Source of the DNA: Allobosea vaviloviae | GTDB lineage: Bacteria > Pseudomonadota > Alphaproteobacteria > Rhizobiales > Beijerinckiaceae | DNA: 64,000 nucleotides | Reading direction: 5' to 3' | Assembly: GCF_001298265.1 (NCBI RefSeq) | Contig: NZ_LGSZ01000040.1 | Span: 62,001-126,000, forward strand | Shown here: piece after piece, positions 27,508 to 35,492 of the stretch | How the letters are laid out: every line of letters starts with the position of its first letter | Numbering within the stretch: the stretch's first letter is position 1 | The notes under the pieces: model-generated | What the model saw: the letters and a program-made list of their open reading frames with translations, nothing else | Told to the model about the DNA's origin: nothing | Database searches by the model: none | Made by a program: the position numbers and the translations under genes

Positions 27508-28127
27508 GCGTATGCCTCGATCGTGGTCAGGGTTTCTTCGAGAAGGCCGGCACCGATCCGCATGAGCCCGTCGATCTCCTCGCCGGGATAGGCGTAGGGC
27601 TCGATCGTGGTCAGGCTCTCGTCCAGGACGCCGCCGCCGATGACGATGAAGCCGACCGTCAGCTCGCCGGCACCGAAGGCCACCGCGCGCGTCTTCGGTT
27701 TCGAGGCCAGGACGAGCGGCCGGATCGCGCGCAGCACGCGCGGAATGTCGTCGAGCGTGGTCTCGACATGGATGCGCGCCGTGCCGCGGCGTGCCCGCGG
27801 GATGGCGTCGAACCATTCCGTCAGCTCGAAGGGGCGGCCCGCCAAGGCGAGCGCCGAAAGCACGGCGCGGACGCTGCCCTTGATGCGGTGGTAATAAGGG
27901 CTGTCGGCGATCGCCTGGCGCTTGACGGGTTCGGCCCAGGCATCGTCCCAGACGTCGACCGACAGCGCCCAGGCGAGCCAGGGCAGCAGCGCCGCCGGGC
28001 AACGCCAGGCATCCCAGATCGTCTCGATCGCGCTCGGGTCGATCGCCTCGAGGAAGCGAGAGGTCGCGGCGAGATCGCGCAGGAAGGCAGGCGCGTTGTC
28101 CGGCAGAAGGTGCGGCTGTTCGCTCAC
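27504..28127 (-). CDS. Baseplate/tail protein I
   Basis: 207 residues. N-terminal P2 gpI signature: LLPDNAPAFLRDLAATSRFLEAI and CPAALLPWLAWALSVDVWDD, then YYHRIKGSVRAV. The C-terminal part contains a short tandem repeat, ESLTTIEPYAYPGEEIDGLM and EETLTTIEAYA. It joins the baseplate wedge to the fibre. Overlaps both neighbours by 4 bases. Confidence 0.88.
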   Translation of the reverse strand: MSEQPHLLPDNAPAFLRDLAATSRFLEAIDPSAIETIWDAWRCPAALLPWLAWALSVDVWDDAWAEPVKRQAIADSPYYHRIKGSVRAVLSALALAGRPFELTEWFDAIPRARRGTARIHVETTLDDIPRVLRAIRPLVLASKPKTRAVAFGAGELTVGFIVIGGGVLDESLTTIEPYAYPGEEIDGLMRIGAGLLEETLTTIEAYA

Positions 28128-29185
28128 GACCAGTTCCCCGAGACGATCTCGTGCTCGATGGTGACGGTGCCGATCAGCGGAACCTTGAACAGATGTGCGG
28201 TCACCTCGTCGGGCAGCGGCTCGAAGTCGAAGGAGCCGACGCCGGCGAGTGCCTCGTCCGTGTAGTCCTCATGCGCCTGGTTGATGTCGTCGGCCGGCTC
28301 GGGCACCTCGACTTCCATGACGTTCGGATCGGCGCCGAAGGCCGCGGCCGCGACCGTGGCGTTGCGGATCCGGCGGCCGATCAACCAGACCGGCCCGGTC
28401 TCGCCGTCGCCGATCCAGCGCAGCCGGCCCGAGCAGTAGTTCAACACGCGCTGGCGGGCGGCGGCCTTGACGATCTCAGGCGAGGAGCCTTCGCGCAGGC
28501 GCAGGATGACCGTCATGTCGAAGGGCAGGACAGTCGCGATCTCGACCGTGACCAGGTCGCCCATCGGGCGGATATCGACCCTGCTCAGCGCCTGGCGCAC
28601 CGTCGCGATCAGCAGGGCCTCGTCGGCGCCTGGGCGCGCATAGAGGACGACGCGGATGCGCGGCGCCAGCGTGACGCCCTCGTCCTCGGAATAGGCTGCG
28701 ACATCGAGCACGTCGCCCGAGGCCGAGAGCGCCCAGAACAGATAGGCCCCGACCGGACCGGCCGTCGACCAGCTCTCGGGCGCGATCGCGAGGCGATGCC
28801 GATAGGTCTCGTCATCCTCCAGAACCGCCGGCACGGTCTCAGTCGCCGGCGTGATCACCCGGCGGGGCGTTCGGTAATAGGTGATGCCGATATGGTCGAG
28901 CGCCCGGCCGAGTGCGCCGGCAAGCGTCAACGCGCGAATGCGGTCGTTGACATGGCCGCGCAGCAGCAGCTCACGCCCGGCGCCGACTTGGAGGTTGATC
29001 GCCGATGGCTCGGATTCGAGCAGCAACGTATCCGCCGCCGGCAGGCTCGGATTGAGCAGGCGCCGGGCTTCCCACCTCGTGGTGAAGTCGGCGCGATCGC
29101 GTGCCAGATAGCTTTCGAAGTCGAGGGCCTCGACGACGTCGGAGATCGGATAAAGCGACAGGTCGATCGGGGTGAAGCGGCTCAT
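28124..29185 (-). CDS. Baseplate assembly protein J
   Basis: 353 residues with gpJ features: FTPIDLSLYPISDVVEALDFE at the N-terminus shortened here to its first part, HIGITYYRTPRRV, YRHRLAIAPESWSTAGP, and GDVLDVAAYSEDEG in the centre. It is the main wedge protein of P2-type baseplates. Four-base overlaps with gpW and gpI indicate co-translation. Confidence 0.9.
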   Translation of the reverse strand: MSRFTPIDLSLYPISDVVEALDFESYLARDRADFTTRWEARRLLNPSLPAADTLLLESEPSAINLQVGAGRELLLRGHVNDRIRALTLAGALGRALDHIGITYYRTPRRVITPATETVPAVLEDDETYRHRLAIAPESWSTAGPVGAYLFWALSASGDVLDVAAYSEDEGVTLAPRIRVVLYARPGADEALLIATVRQALSRVDIRPMGDLVTVEIATVLPFDMTVILRLREGSSPEIVKAAARQRVLNYCSGRLRWIGDGETGPVWLIGRRIRNATVAAAAFGADPNVMEVEVPEPADDINQAHEDYTDEALAGVGSFDFEPLPDEVTAHLFKVPLIGTVTIEHEIVSGNWS

Positions 29186-29577
29186 GCGACCACCTTCAGA
29201 CCGTAGCCGTTGTCATTGGCGGCGAGCACCGCGCTGCGCTGTTCGCTGACCGAATAGTCGCCGAGATGTCCGGCCGGGAAGAACACGCCGGCGATCTCGA
29301 AGGCGAAGATGCCGTCGCCTCCGGCTTGCGTCAGCTTGATCGACTGCAGGCGAAAGCCCGGCTCCCAGCGCTTCAGGGCGGCGGCGATCGCGACATAGAT
29401 CTGCATGATCCGCTGCGGCGTCGCATTGCGGTCCTGCAGATCGAGGGCGGCCGAGCCGAAGGCCCGGCGCATCAGGCGCGTGCCGATGCGGGTCGTCAGA
29501 ATGATCGCGATCGACTGGACGCAATGGTCCCAGCCGGTCAGCAACCGTCCCGTCTGCGCATCCATGCCCGCGCGCAT
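29182..29577 (-). CDS. Baseplate protein W (GPW/gp25 family)
   Basis: 131 residues. The family signature is VQSIAIILTTRIGTRLMRR followed by FGSAALDL and an RWEPGFRLQSIKLTQAG segment, as in T4 gp25 and P2 gpW. It links the baseplate hub to the sheath. Position between spike genes and gpJ is canonical. Confidence 0.9.
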   Translation of the reverse strand: MRAGMDAQTGRLLTGWDHCVQSIAIILTTRIGTRLMRRAFGSAALDLQDRNATPQRIMQIYVAIAAALKRWEPGFRLQSIKLTQAGGDGIFAFEIAGVFFPAGHLGDYSVSEQRSAVLAANDNGYGLKVVA

Positions 29578-29581
29578 CGGC

Positions 29582-29830
29582 TTAAGGACCCTTGGTCTTT
29601 TTGGCCGGCTTGGCGGGAGGCGCCAGCGGCGCCTGCTCGGCCGGCTCGTCCGCCAGCTCGATCGAGCCGGACAACAGCTCGTATTTCGCCTCGTCCTCGG
29701 TCAGCCGCAGGACATGGCCGACGATCGGCACGAGGTTGCCGTCCTCGTCCCGCGTCGCCGGCACCTTGACGCCGGCGACGAAGAACCCGGCCATGTTTGT
29801 CACGCGGTAGGGCTTCTTTTCGGTGCTCAT
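29582..29830 (-). CDS. Small phage protein resembling the SGNH tail protein N-terminus
   Basis: 82 residues starting MSTEKKPYRVTNMAGFFVAG. It shares with residues 6-45 of the 17376-18716 protein the pattern [V/I]TNxAGxxVAGxK...LTxxxAxYELxxGxI. The tail is Lys/Pro/Ala-rich. I infer a small virion or scaffold-type module. The start at 29830 is preferred over an in-frame ATG 36 bases upstream. Confidence 0.65.
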   Translation of the reverse strand: MSTEKKPYRVTNMAGFFVAGVKVPATRDEDGNLVPIVGHVLRLTEDEAKYELLSGSIELADEPAEQAPLAPPAKPAKKTKGP

Positions 29831-29862
29831 GTTCGCTCCTTCAAGCGCTGTTGAAACGGGGT

Positions 29863-30132
29863 TCAATCGACCACCTGGACCCAGTCGCGGCCGGTGGTGG
29901 CATGGCCGCAGGAGGCGGCGTGGCCGGCCCTGCAGACGGGAATGCCGTTGATGGTGAGCCAGGCGCTGCCTTGCGCCATGACCGGCGTCGGCGAATGCGG
30001 CGGCGGCCCATGCGGCTCGACGGGATCGCCCAGGACGACCACGAGGGCGCCGGCGACGGTGACGAAGCCCTGGCCGCCGGCGATCTGGGCGCCGCCGGCC
30101 GCATCGAGCCCTTTGACCGCGATCCCCGGCAT
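29863..30132 (-). CDS. PAAR-domain spike tip protein
   Basis: 89 residues with PAAR-like repeats: VVVLGDPVEPHGPPPHSPTP in the middle and INGIPVCRAGHAASCGHA near the C-terminus, supplying His and Cys for the metal that sharpens the spike tip. It caps the gpV spike. Start overlaps the gpV stop by one base. Confidence 0.85.
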   Translation of the reverse strand: MPGIAVKGLDAAGGAQIAGGQGFVTVAGALVVVLGDPVEPHGPPPHSPTPVMAQGSAWLTINGIPVCRAGHAASCGHATTGRDWVQVVD

Positions 30133-30608
30133 CAGCCCTGCACCAATCGGATCGCTGCGGCCTTCAGCTCGATCGCCCCAGCCGTGATGGTGAAGCTGGA
30201 GCCGCCGACGCTGCCCTTGATCTCGCCGTCCTTGATCGAGAACGTGGCATTGCCGACCGAGGTCACGTCGCCATCGGCCTCCGAGGCGCCGGGCGAAGGA
30301 TGATCCCCGACCGGCCCGGCCGACATCACCCGCGAATGCTGTCCGATCTCGCCGCCCGGGTTGAGGACGATGACGGATTCGCCGGTGCCGATCTTGGTGA
30401 ACTTGGAGACGCCGGAGCCATTCTTGCCGGAGGCGGATGCCTGAGACAGGTAGGGCGAGCTGAAGGGCTCGCCGGCGGCGCCGGCATCGTCGAAGCGGAC
30501 TTTCGTCTTCGCGCCCTGATTCTGCTCTGCCGTGCCCAGCATCAGCAGCGTCGCCATACGGCGCTCCAGCGCAGCCAGTCGCTTGCGGACATCGCGCTCG
30601 CCGCTCAT
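30132..30608 (-). CDS. Baseplate spike protein gpV
   Basis: 158 residues. An N-terminal helix (RDVRKRLAALERRMATLLML) is followed by an OB-fold (KTKVRFDDAGAAGEP, GESVIVLNPGGEIGQHSRV) and a C-terminal beta-helix stem of short repeats (DVTSVGNATFSIKDGEIKGS). This is the P2 gpV membrane-piercing spike. It pairs with the PAAR cap encoded immediately downstream. Confidence 0.88.
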   Translation of the reverse strand: MSGERDVRKRLAALERRMATLLMLGTAEQNQGAKTKVRFDDAGAAGEPFSSPYLSQASASGKNGSGVSKFTKIGTGESVIVLNPGGEIGQHSRVMSAGPVGDHPSPGASEADGDVTSVGNATFSIKDGEIKGSVGGSSFTITAGAIELKAAAIRLVQG

Positions 30609-31198
30609 GGCGTCACCGGCGGAACAGAGCCGACCGGCGGCAGGACGGGGTCATTGCCGTTGATCGCGAGCTGGTCGGGCTGGGCCTCGTCGGAGGTGCC
30701 GATTACCGAGCGGATCGCGGCGCGTGCCGTCTTCACCTGGAGCAGGCGCCATTTCACCTCCTGCAGGGCGATGGCGATTCCATTGGCATTCGACTGCTCG
30801 GACAGCGCGACGAGCTGGTCGCCCAGCTCGGCGGCCTGGAGCTGGCCGAGGCCGACATAAGGGTCGCGCATCAGCACGTCGGTGCAGATATCGAGAAGCT
30901 GAAGCGCGGCCATGTCGGCCGAGGAGAACTCGGGATTGGCGCGCCCGGAGCGGGCGGCCACCACGACGATCGCGACTGAGACGTCCAGGTCGCGGTTGCC
31001 GTCGATGCCGGGCACCGGCTTGGCGCGCATCAGGCAGACGCGGGCGGTCGGAGCCCGCGTCGAATCCTTCAGCAGATCGGCCAGGTCGAACCGATCCAGC
31101 TCGGCCTTGACCTCGGTGAACACCCGCTGGTCGGCATCGTCGCGTTCGGCGCGGAACGCCGCGCTCGCGGCGATGAGGAGATCGGCCAGCCGGCTCAT
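30605..31198 (-). CDS. Mu gp37-like tail/head-tail protein
   Basis: 197 residues, MSRLADLLIAASAAFRAERD, alpha/beta with SVAIVVVAARSGRA and WRLLQVKTARAAI. Position between the virion-morphogenesis (G-like) gene and the spike gene matches Mu gp37-type proteins. Sequence recognition is weak and the role is inferred from order. Overlaps both neighbours by 4 bases. Confidence 0.7.
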   Translation of the reverse strand: MSRLADLLIAASAAFRAERDDADQRVFTEVKAELDRFDLADLLKDSTRAPTARVCLMRAKPVPGIDGNRDLDVSVAIVVVAARSGRANPEFSSADMAALQLLDICTDVLMRDPYVGLGQLQAAELGDQLVALSEQSNANGIAIALQEVKWRLLQVKTARAAIRSVIGTSDEAQPDQLAINGNDPVLPPVGSVPPVTP

Positions 31199-31689
31199 CC
31201 GAACAACCTCCGGATGTAGAGGACGGCCGCCTGGATCAGCTCGGCGCGATCATCGCCGGAGAGGCCGATATACGGCCGCGCCGGCATGGTGACGCTCTTG
31301 ACGACCGCAAAATTGACGAAGCCCCCGGACTGCCACCAGAACTTCAGGGCGCTGCCATTCTTGGGCTTGATGACGCCGCCATATTGATGGATCGCCGCAT
31401 AGTGCAGACCCGACCCCACGACGATCTGGTTGCCACTGACGGCATAGTCGATCGAGCGGGCTAGTGCGCCGCTACGGTGGAGGATCGGTGTGCGCCCTTC
31501 GAAATTGGGCTTCCAAGCCGATCCGTCAGGCGCGGGTCCGCCGCCGAACACGCGCTCGCGTGCCGATTCTCGAATGAGCCGCGCCATGCCCTCCAGCAGC
31601 GTGTCGAACTGAGCGCCAGCCAGCCGCGCGAGAGCGGCCTCGATCCCGTCCAGGCCGGAGATATCGACCCTGACTTCGAGCGTGCTCAC
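31195..31689 (-). CDS. Phage virion morphogenesis protein (Mu gpG/P2 gpS-like)
   Basis: 164 residues. The family signature is present: RESARERVFGGGPAPDGSAW, ILHRSGALARSIDYAVSG and VGSGLHYAAIHQYGGVIKPK, then MPARPYIGLS. These proteins complete the tail or connect it to the head. A 4-base overlap links it to DUF1320 upstream. Confidence 0.9.
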   Translation of the reverse strand: MSTLEVRVDISGLDGIEAALARLAGAQFDTLLEGMARLIRESARERVFGGGPAPDGSAWKPNFEGRTPILHRSGALARSIDYAVSGNQIVVGSGLHYAAIHQYGGVIKPKNGSALKFWWQSGGFVNFAVVKSVTMPARPYIGLSGDDRAELIQAAVLYIRRLFG

Positions 31690-32114
31690 AGGATATCCCC
31701 GCTCCAGCGCCTGGCTTCAGCCGAGAAGAACGCGCCGCTGCCCGAGCTGGTCTCGCCGCCCGCGCCGGAGCCGGGCACGGGCTGCAGCTCGACGATCTCT
31801 GCGAGCCCAGTGGCGACGTCCTTCAGGAATTTGAGCCGCAGGTTCGCCCGCTTCTCGATCTCCTCGGACATCCGGTCGGCGGCCGGCGCGAGCTGCCAGC
31901 AGGCGATGTCGATCGCGCACTGCTTCAGGATCGGCGGGACGGCGACCGCGATCGGCAAGACGTAGCGCTTGCGCAGATAGGGATCGATCATCGCCTGGGC
32001 CGAGATGATCGCGTTGCCGACCGCGACGTCCATATCGACGTCGGCCGGCACCAACGTCTCCAGGTGCCGCGCGCCGTAGATCGCCTCGATGTCTGCGCGG
32101 GTCGCGTAGGTCAT
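31686..32114 (-). CDS. DUF1320 head-completion protein (Mu gp36-like)
   Basis: 142 residues starting MTYATRADIEAIYGARHLET, followed by AQAMIDPYLRKRYVLPI and DIACWQLAP. This is a clear DUF1320 protein, equivalent to Mu gp36, a connector or head-tail joining subunit. It starts 2 bases past the Acb2-like gene. Confidence 0.9.
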   Translation of the reverse strand: MTYATRADIEAIYGARHLETLVPADVDMDVAVGNAIISAQAMIDPYLRKRYVLPIAVAVPPILKQCAIDIACWQLAPAADRMSEEIEKRANLRLKFLKDVATGLAEIVELQPVPGSGAGGETSSGSGAFFSAEARRWSGDIL

Positions 32115-32116
32115 GA

Positions 32117-32353
32117 TCAGTCGATCGCGACGCGGGCCGGCCGGAAGATCGAACGATTGACCGCCATGAAGCCCTGTTCGATCGAGGAGCGCCCAAGCGC
32201 GAGCCAGCGCTTATCGACGTCCTCGCGCTCGGCAAGCTCGTCCAGGACGCGCAGCACCGCCTCCTCGACCCGCTTGCAGGCGTTGACACGAGCGACCGCG
32301 CCCTCGGACTGCGGCTGATAACCGGCGACGGGCAGTCCCGAATGGGTCGTCAT
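32117..32353 (-). CDS. Acb2-like (DUF7681) cyclic-nucleotide sponge
   Basis: 78 residues. The C-terminal motif KRWLALGRSSIEQGFMAVNR followed by SIFRP matches the Acb2 family pattern (RW..iG...lQqGFMA..R.i..P), and an N-terminal helix precedes it. Acb2 proteins, first shown in Mu-like and T4-like phages, form hexamers that sequester cyclic di- and trinucleotides and block CBASS immunity. In Pseudomonas Mu-like phage the gene likewise sits by the capsid gene. Binding activity here is inferred. Confidence 0.75.
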   Translation of the reverse strand: MTTHSGLPVAGYQPQSEGAVARVNACKRVEEAVLRVLDELAEREDVDKRWLALGRSSIEQGFMAVNRSIFRPARVAID

Positions 32354-32550
32354 GGCTTCCTCCCAACTGAAAAAACGACGGGCATCGCACCCGCCAGGGC
32401 GGTCTTGCCCGCCTGCACCCGGATCCGCCGGGACGATCGAACTGTGTGGGCGGCGAACTGGGTCCTACGGTCGAACCGTCCCCATCGGGTGCTGGAGGCC
32501 TCGCGAGCCGTGCCAGACCGCCCTGGGCCAGACCGGCCCTAGGTATTCCG

Positions 32551-32895
32551 TCAGGCGTTCTGCTCGGCCTGCGTCTTGGCGTAGGCCTCGCCGGCCGCTT
32601 TGATCTCGTCGTCGCCCGGCACGAAGCCGAGGGCGGCGGCGAGCCGCTTGCGCGCCTCGGCGCGAAGCAAGCCAGCATTCGTGAAATCGCCGACCGCGAG
32701 CGACGGAACGAGGGCGAGGATGGCCGCGGCGCGTTCCGCCTCGGAGGCCTCGGGGGCATCCTCGACGGCGTCGGGCTCGATCGCACCGAGCAAAGCGAGC
32801 GACAGCGCCGCATCCGTGTCGAGCTTCGCCAGGCCGCCGGGCGCGACGATGCCGCCGGCATCCTGCACGTTCCAGATCGCGCGGTAGAGCTTCAT
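32551..32895 (-). CDS. Mu gp35-like head-region protein
   Basis: 114 residues starting MKLYRAIWNVQDAGGIVAPG. The N-terminal beta strand and the C-terminal helix-extended-helix part (DFTNAGLLRAEARKRLAAAL) resemble Mu gp35/HI1506-type proteins coded after the capsid gene. Precise role unknown. The 197 bases between it and the Acb2-like gene hold GC-rich inverted segments but no ORF that I can support. Confidence 0.6.
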   Translation of the reverse strand: MKLYRAIWNVQDAGGIVAPGGLAKLDTDAALSLALLGAIEPDAVEDAPEASEAERAAAILALVPSLAVGDFTNAGLLRAEARKRLAAALGFVPGDDEIKAAGEAYAKTQAEQNA

Positions 32896-32957
32896 GGGAG
32901 ACCTCCTGTGCTGACCAGAGCCCCGGCACGGACCGGGGCTCGACGTCAGGACAGCGA

Positions 32958-33893
32958 TCAGGTCAGCGTGATCAGGCAGCCGGCGCGCTTGGCCACGACG
33001 AGCTCCTTCAGGCTCTCGCCGGCGCGCACCATCTCGCCGCCGGTCAGGCCCATATCGACCTTGCGGGTGCCGGCGACGCGGCTGCCATAGACCGCCGTCA
33101 TGCCGAAGGTGATGCCGCCGGCCTCGGGTGTGACCGTGCGGTCAATGAACTGGCCGCTGATCGTCTGCCCCCAAGTGCGCGCCAAACTCGGCGCCAGGCC
33201 CGGCCGGGAGATGTTGACGCGGCCGGAGCCGACCAGGATGCGGTTGACTTCGAATGCGTCGGCCACTTCCTGACGGGTCAGGCGCCCAGCTGCCGTGGTT
33301 GTGCCCTTCACCGCCTGGACGACTTTGGGATGCTTGCGGAAGGCGCGCCAGGCGGGGTGGCCGAAGGTGAGCTGGTTGGGGCGCATCCAACAGGCGTCGA
33401 GGAGGGCGTCGACCGCCTCGAAGGGATCGGCGGCCGCGTCGAAAAAGGCGGCGACGGTCGCCGCCAGCTTCTGCTCGGCATCGTAGAGCGCCGCGTTAGT
33501 GACGACGTTGGCGACGCGGATCTCGCGATCAAGCATGACGATGTTGGTCGCCATCTCGGTCGCGCGGTTGCGCGGATTGTAGCCTGCGGCCTCTGCGATC
33601 GCGATCGAGGGATTGTCGAGCGGGATGTCGATCCCGAAGTCGGCAACGCCGGCGCTATTCTTGGTGCCGGACAGCTCGACCTGGTTAGGCGCCGAACGCG
33701 GGCCGACGCGGGTGTCGGGCACGCCGAACATCTCGACCTCCGGATACTCGATCCAGTCGAAATTGCGGCCACCCACCGGCACGCGGGGCAGCACGTCGTC
33801 GGCGATCATGACGACGTCGGGATTGCGATACGCGATGGCGATCGCCGTCATCGACGGGTTCGCCTCGAACTGCTGGTTGTCGAGCTTCGCCAT
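32958..33893 (-). CDS. Major capsid protein (Mu gpT-like)
   Basis: 311 residues. Starts MAKLDNQQFEANPSMTAIAI; carries IADDVLPRVPVGGRNFDWIE, then GYNPRNRATEMATNIVM and the C-terminal TFGMTAVYGSRVAGT. Arrangement (protease, decoration, capsid) and length point to the head shell protein of Mu/BcepMu-type phages with the HK97 fold. Confidence 0.88.
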   Translation of the reverse strand: MAKLDNQQFEANPSMTAIAIAYRNPDVVMIADDVLPRVPVGGRNFDWIEYPEVEMFGVPDTRVGPRSAPNQVELSGTKNSAGVADFGIDIPLDNPSIAIAEAAGYNPRNRATEMATNIVMLDREIRVANVVTNAALYDAEQKLAATVAAFFDAAADPFEAVDALLDACWMRPNQLTFGHPAWRAFRKHPKVVQAVKGTTTAAGRLTRQEVADAFEVNRILVGSGRVNISRPGLAPSLARTWGQTISGQFIDRTVTPEAGGITFGMTAVYGSRVAGTRKVDMGLTGGEMVRAGESLKELVVAKRAGCLITLT

Positions 33894-33929
33894 GTGGGCC
33901 TCGCGTCAGAAAAGGGTCGGGTTGATGGA

Positions 33930-34331
33930 TCAGGCGTTCGCGGCGTTGCTCAGCGCGGCCTGGAGGATGCGGACGGGCACGATCTCGCCAAGCGCCGTGG
34001 CCGGCCCGAGCGCGAGGCCGATGGTGTGGACCGTGGCCGTCGCCGCCGGAGCGGCCGCCACGACGCGCCCCTCGGCATCGACAGTGAGCCTGGCGCCCTG
34101 GGCGAAGGCCGCCCCGGCTTCGACCGGCTGCACGTCGCCGAGATAAACGTCGATGCGCTCTCCGGCACCGGCCGTGCCGATGACACCGGAAACCCCGATC
34201 AGCGGCTTGGCCGAAGCCGAGACGGCCGTTTCGACCTGCCCCTCGGCCGCTGCGAAGGCGACGACGCGGCGGGGCTTGATGGCGCCCGCGGAGGTGAAAT
34301 TCTTCACTAGCCCGAATTCATTGCGGTTCAC
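33930..34331 (-). CDS. DUF2190 capsid decoration/stabilisation protein
   Basis: 133 residues, MNRNEFGLVKNFTSAGAIK, with RVVAFAAAEGQVETAVSASA and a repeated beta-rich middle (IDVYLGDVQPVEAGAAFAQG). DUF2190 proteins decorate the capsid. Overlaps the protease gene stop by 4 bases and precedes the capsid gene. Confidence 0.8.
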   Translation of the reverse strand: MNRNEFGLVKNFTSAGAIKPRRVVAFAAAEGQVETAVSASAKPLIGVSGVIGTAGAGERIDVYLGDVQPVEAGAAFAQGARLTVDAEGRVVAAAPAATATVHTIGLALGPATALGEIVPVRILQAALSNAANA

Positions 34332-35338
34332 TTCGCGGCTCCCTGGACATGAGCGACCGCGTCGGCGGCGCTGACGGTGATGCCCTTCGCCAGCTGCTCG
34401 TCCATGTAGGAGCGGGCCTTGGCGCCGAGCGCGACGGCATCGCAGGACGCGCCGCCCGGCGCGGCCCGGATGGCAGGATCCTCGCCGGCCCTGAGCACGA
34501 CGGGCATGGCGTCGATTGCGGCCTTGGTGTCGTCGAAGTTGCCCTTGGCGAGAGCAAGGTACTGTTCGCGCGCGGCCGGAGCGACCTTGCCGCCCTTGAT
34601 CGCGTCATCGACCAGCGTCGAACACTTGACCGCCTGCGCCGCGTCCTCGCCGGCCTTCAGCGTCGCCTGGGCGGCGGCGAGCGCGACGAGCGTCTCGTCG
34701 TGCTGTGCCTTGGGCACGAACTTCGTGGGGTCGCCCGCCTTCAGCGTGGCGATCGCGCTGGCCGCCTCGGTGGCCGTCGCCGTCTCGGGAAGCCCCAGCA
34801 GGGCAAGGATTTCTTTGTTCATGGGTCTTTCCTGCGTTGAGGCGGAAGCCACGGCCGGCATGCCGAGCGCGGGCGAGGTGACGAGCGCCGCACCCTTGAG
34901 CAGGCGGGCCGTCTTGCCGTCGGCCTGCAGCCAGAGCGTCGGCGAGATGTAGCGATAGGCGCGGGCCGCGAGCGCCGTAACGGCGTCAGCAAGCCACTCG
35001 ATCCTGCCGAAGGTGCCCTCGGGGCGCGCCTGCAGTTCGGCGATCCAGCCCCGCGCCGGCCGGGCGCCGAGCGTCAGGGTGAATTCGCTCTCATGCTCGA
35101 AATCGATCGGGAGATTGAGGCCGCCGGCAACGAAGGCTGCGACGAGCGTCTCGGGGTTGAAGGAGAAGACGCGGCCGTCGCGCGCCGTGACCTCGCCGCG
35201 CGGCGTCAGTTGCACCCAGTCGGGCGGCGTCGGTGCGGCTCCGGCCTGGCCGGCCGCCATGACGACCTCGAACACCATCGGCCCGGCCTGAAGGCCGGTG
35301 GGCAGTGCGTCGCAGAGGGCGAGACGAGATCCGAACAT
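34328..35338 (-). CDS. Head maturation protease with internal scaffold (Mu gpI/Z-like)
   Basis: 336 residues. The N-terminal protease part has FNPETLVAAFVAGGLNLPID, DFEHESE and SPTLWLQADGKTARLLKGAA, then SPALGMPAV. An internal MNKEILALLGLPETATATE near residue 173 marks the likely nested scaffold start, as in Mu where Z is made from the same gene as I. It lies between the F-like and capsid genes, behind a palindromic terminator. Confidence 0.87.
   Translation of the reverse strand: MFGSRLALCDALPTGLQAGPMVFEVVMAAGQAGAAPTPPDWVQLTPRGEVTARDGRVFSFNPETLVAAFVAGGLNLPIDFEHESEFTLTLGARPARGWIAELQARPEGTFGRIEWLADAVTALAARAYRYISPTLWLQADGKTARLLKGAALVTSPALGMPAVASASTQERPMNKEILALLGLPETATATEAASAIATLKAGDPTKFVPKAQHDETLVALAAAQATLKAGEDAAQAVKCSTLVDDAIKGGKVAPAAREQYLALAKGNFDDTKAAIDAMPVVLRAGEDPAIRAAPGGASCDAVALGAKARSYMDEQLAKGITVSAADAVAHVQGAAK
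34820..34822 (-). promoter_or_regulatory. Internal start codon for nested scaffold protein
   Basis: On the minus strand an ATG here begins MNKEILALLG, with AGGAAAG about 6 bases upstream. It would give a scaffold protein of about 164 residues in frame with the protease, like Mu Z. Confidence 0.55.
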
Positions 35339-35370
35339 GGCCCGACCATGCCGGACGCCTCAAACACAAA

Positions 35371-35394
35371 GGCCCCGGACGCGCGTCCGGGGCC
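35371..35394 (-). terminator. Perfect 24-bp palindromic terminator, copy 2
   Basis: GGCCCCGGACGC followed by its reverse complement; reading the minus strand, TTTGTGTTTG follows. It lies between the F-like gene stop (35493) and the protease start (35338) and shares its core with copies at 25362 and 43016. Confidence 0.75.
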
Positions 35395-35492
35395 GGTTGT
35401 TGGCATTGAAGCAAGCTTGACCTATATTCGCCCGGCGGTCGAGCCATGGACCACCGGCCCTGTGCCGAGGAGGAGTGCCACCCTCCCGACCG

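Noticed and set aside
32354..32550. Possible small gene between Acb2-like and gp35-like genes
   Set aside because: Only plus-strand or shifted frames are open, without ribosome-binding sites or sensible composition. It is treated as intergenic.
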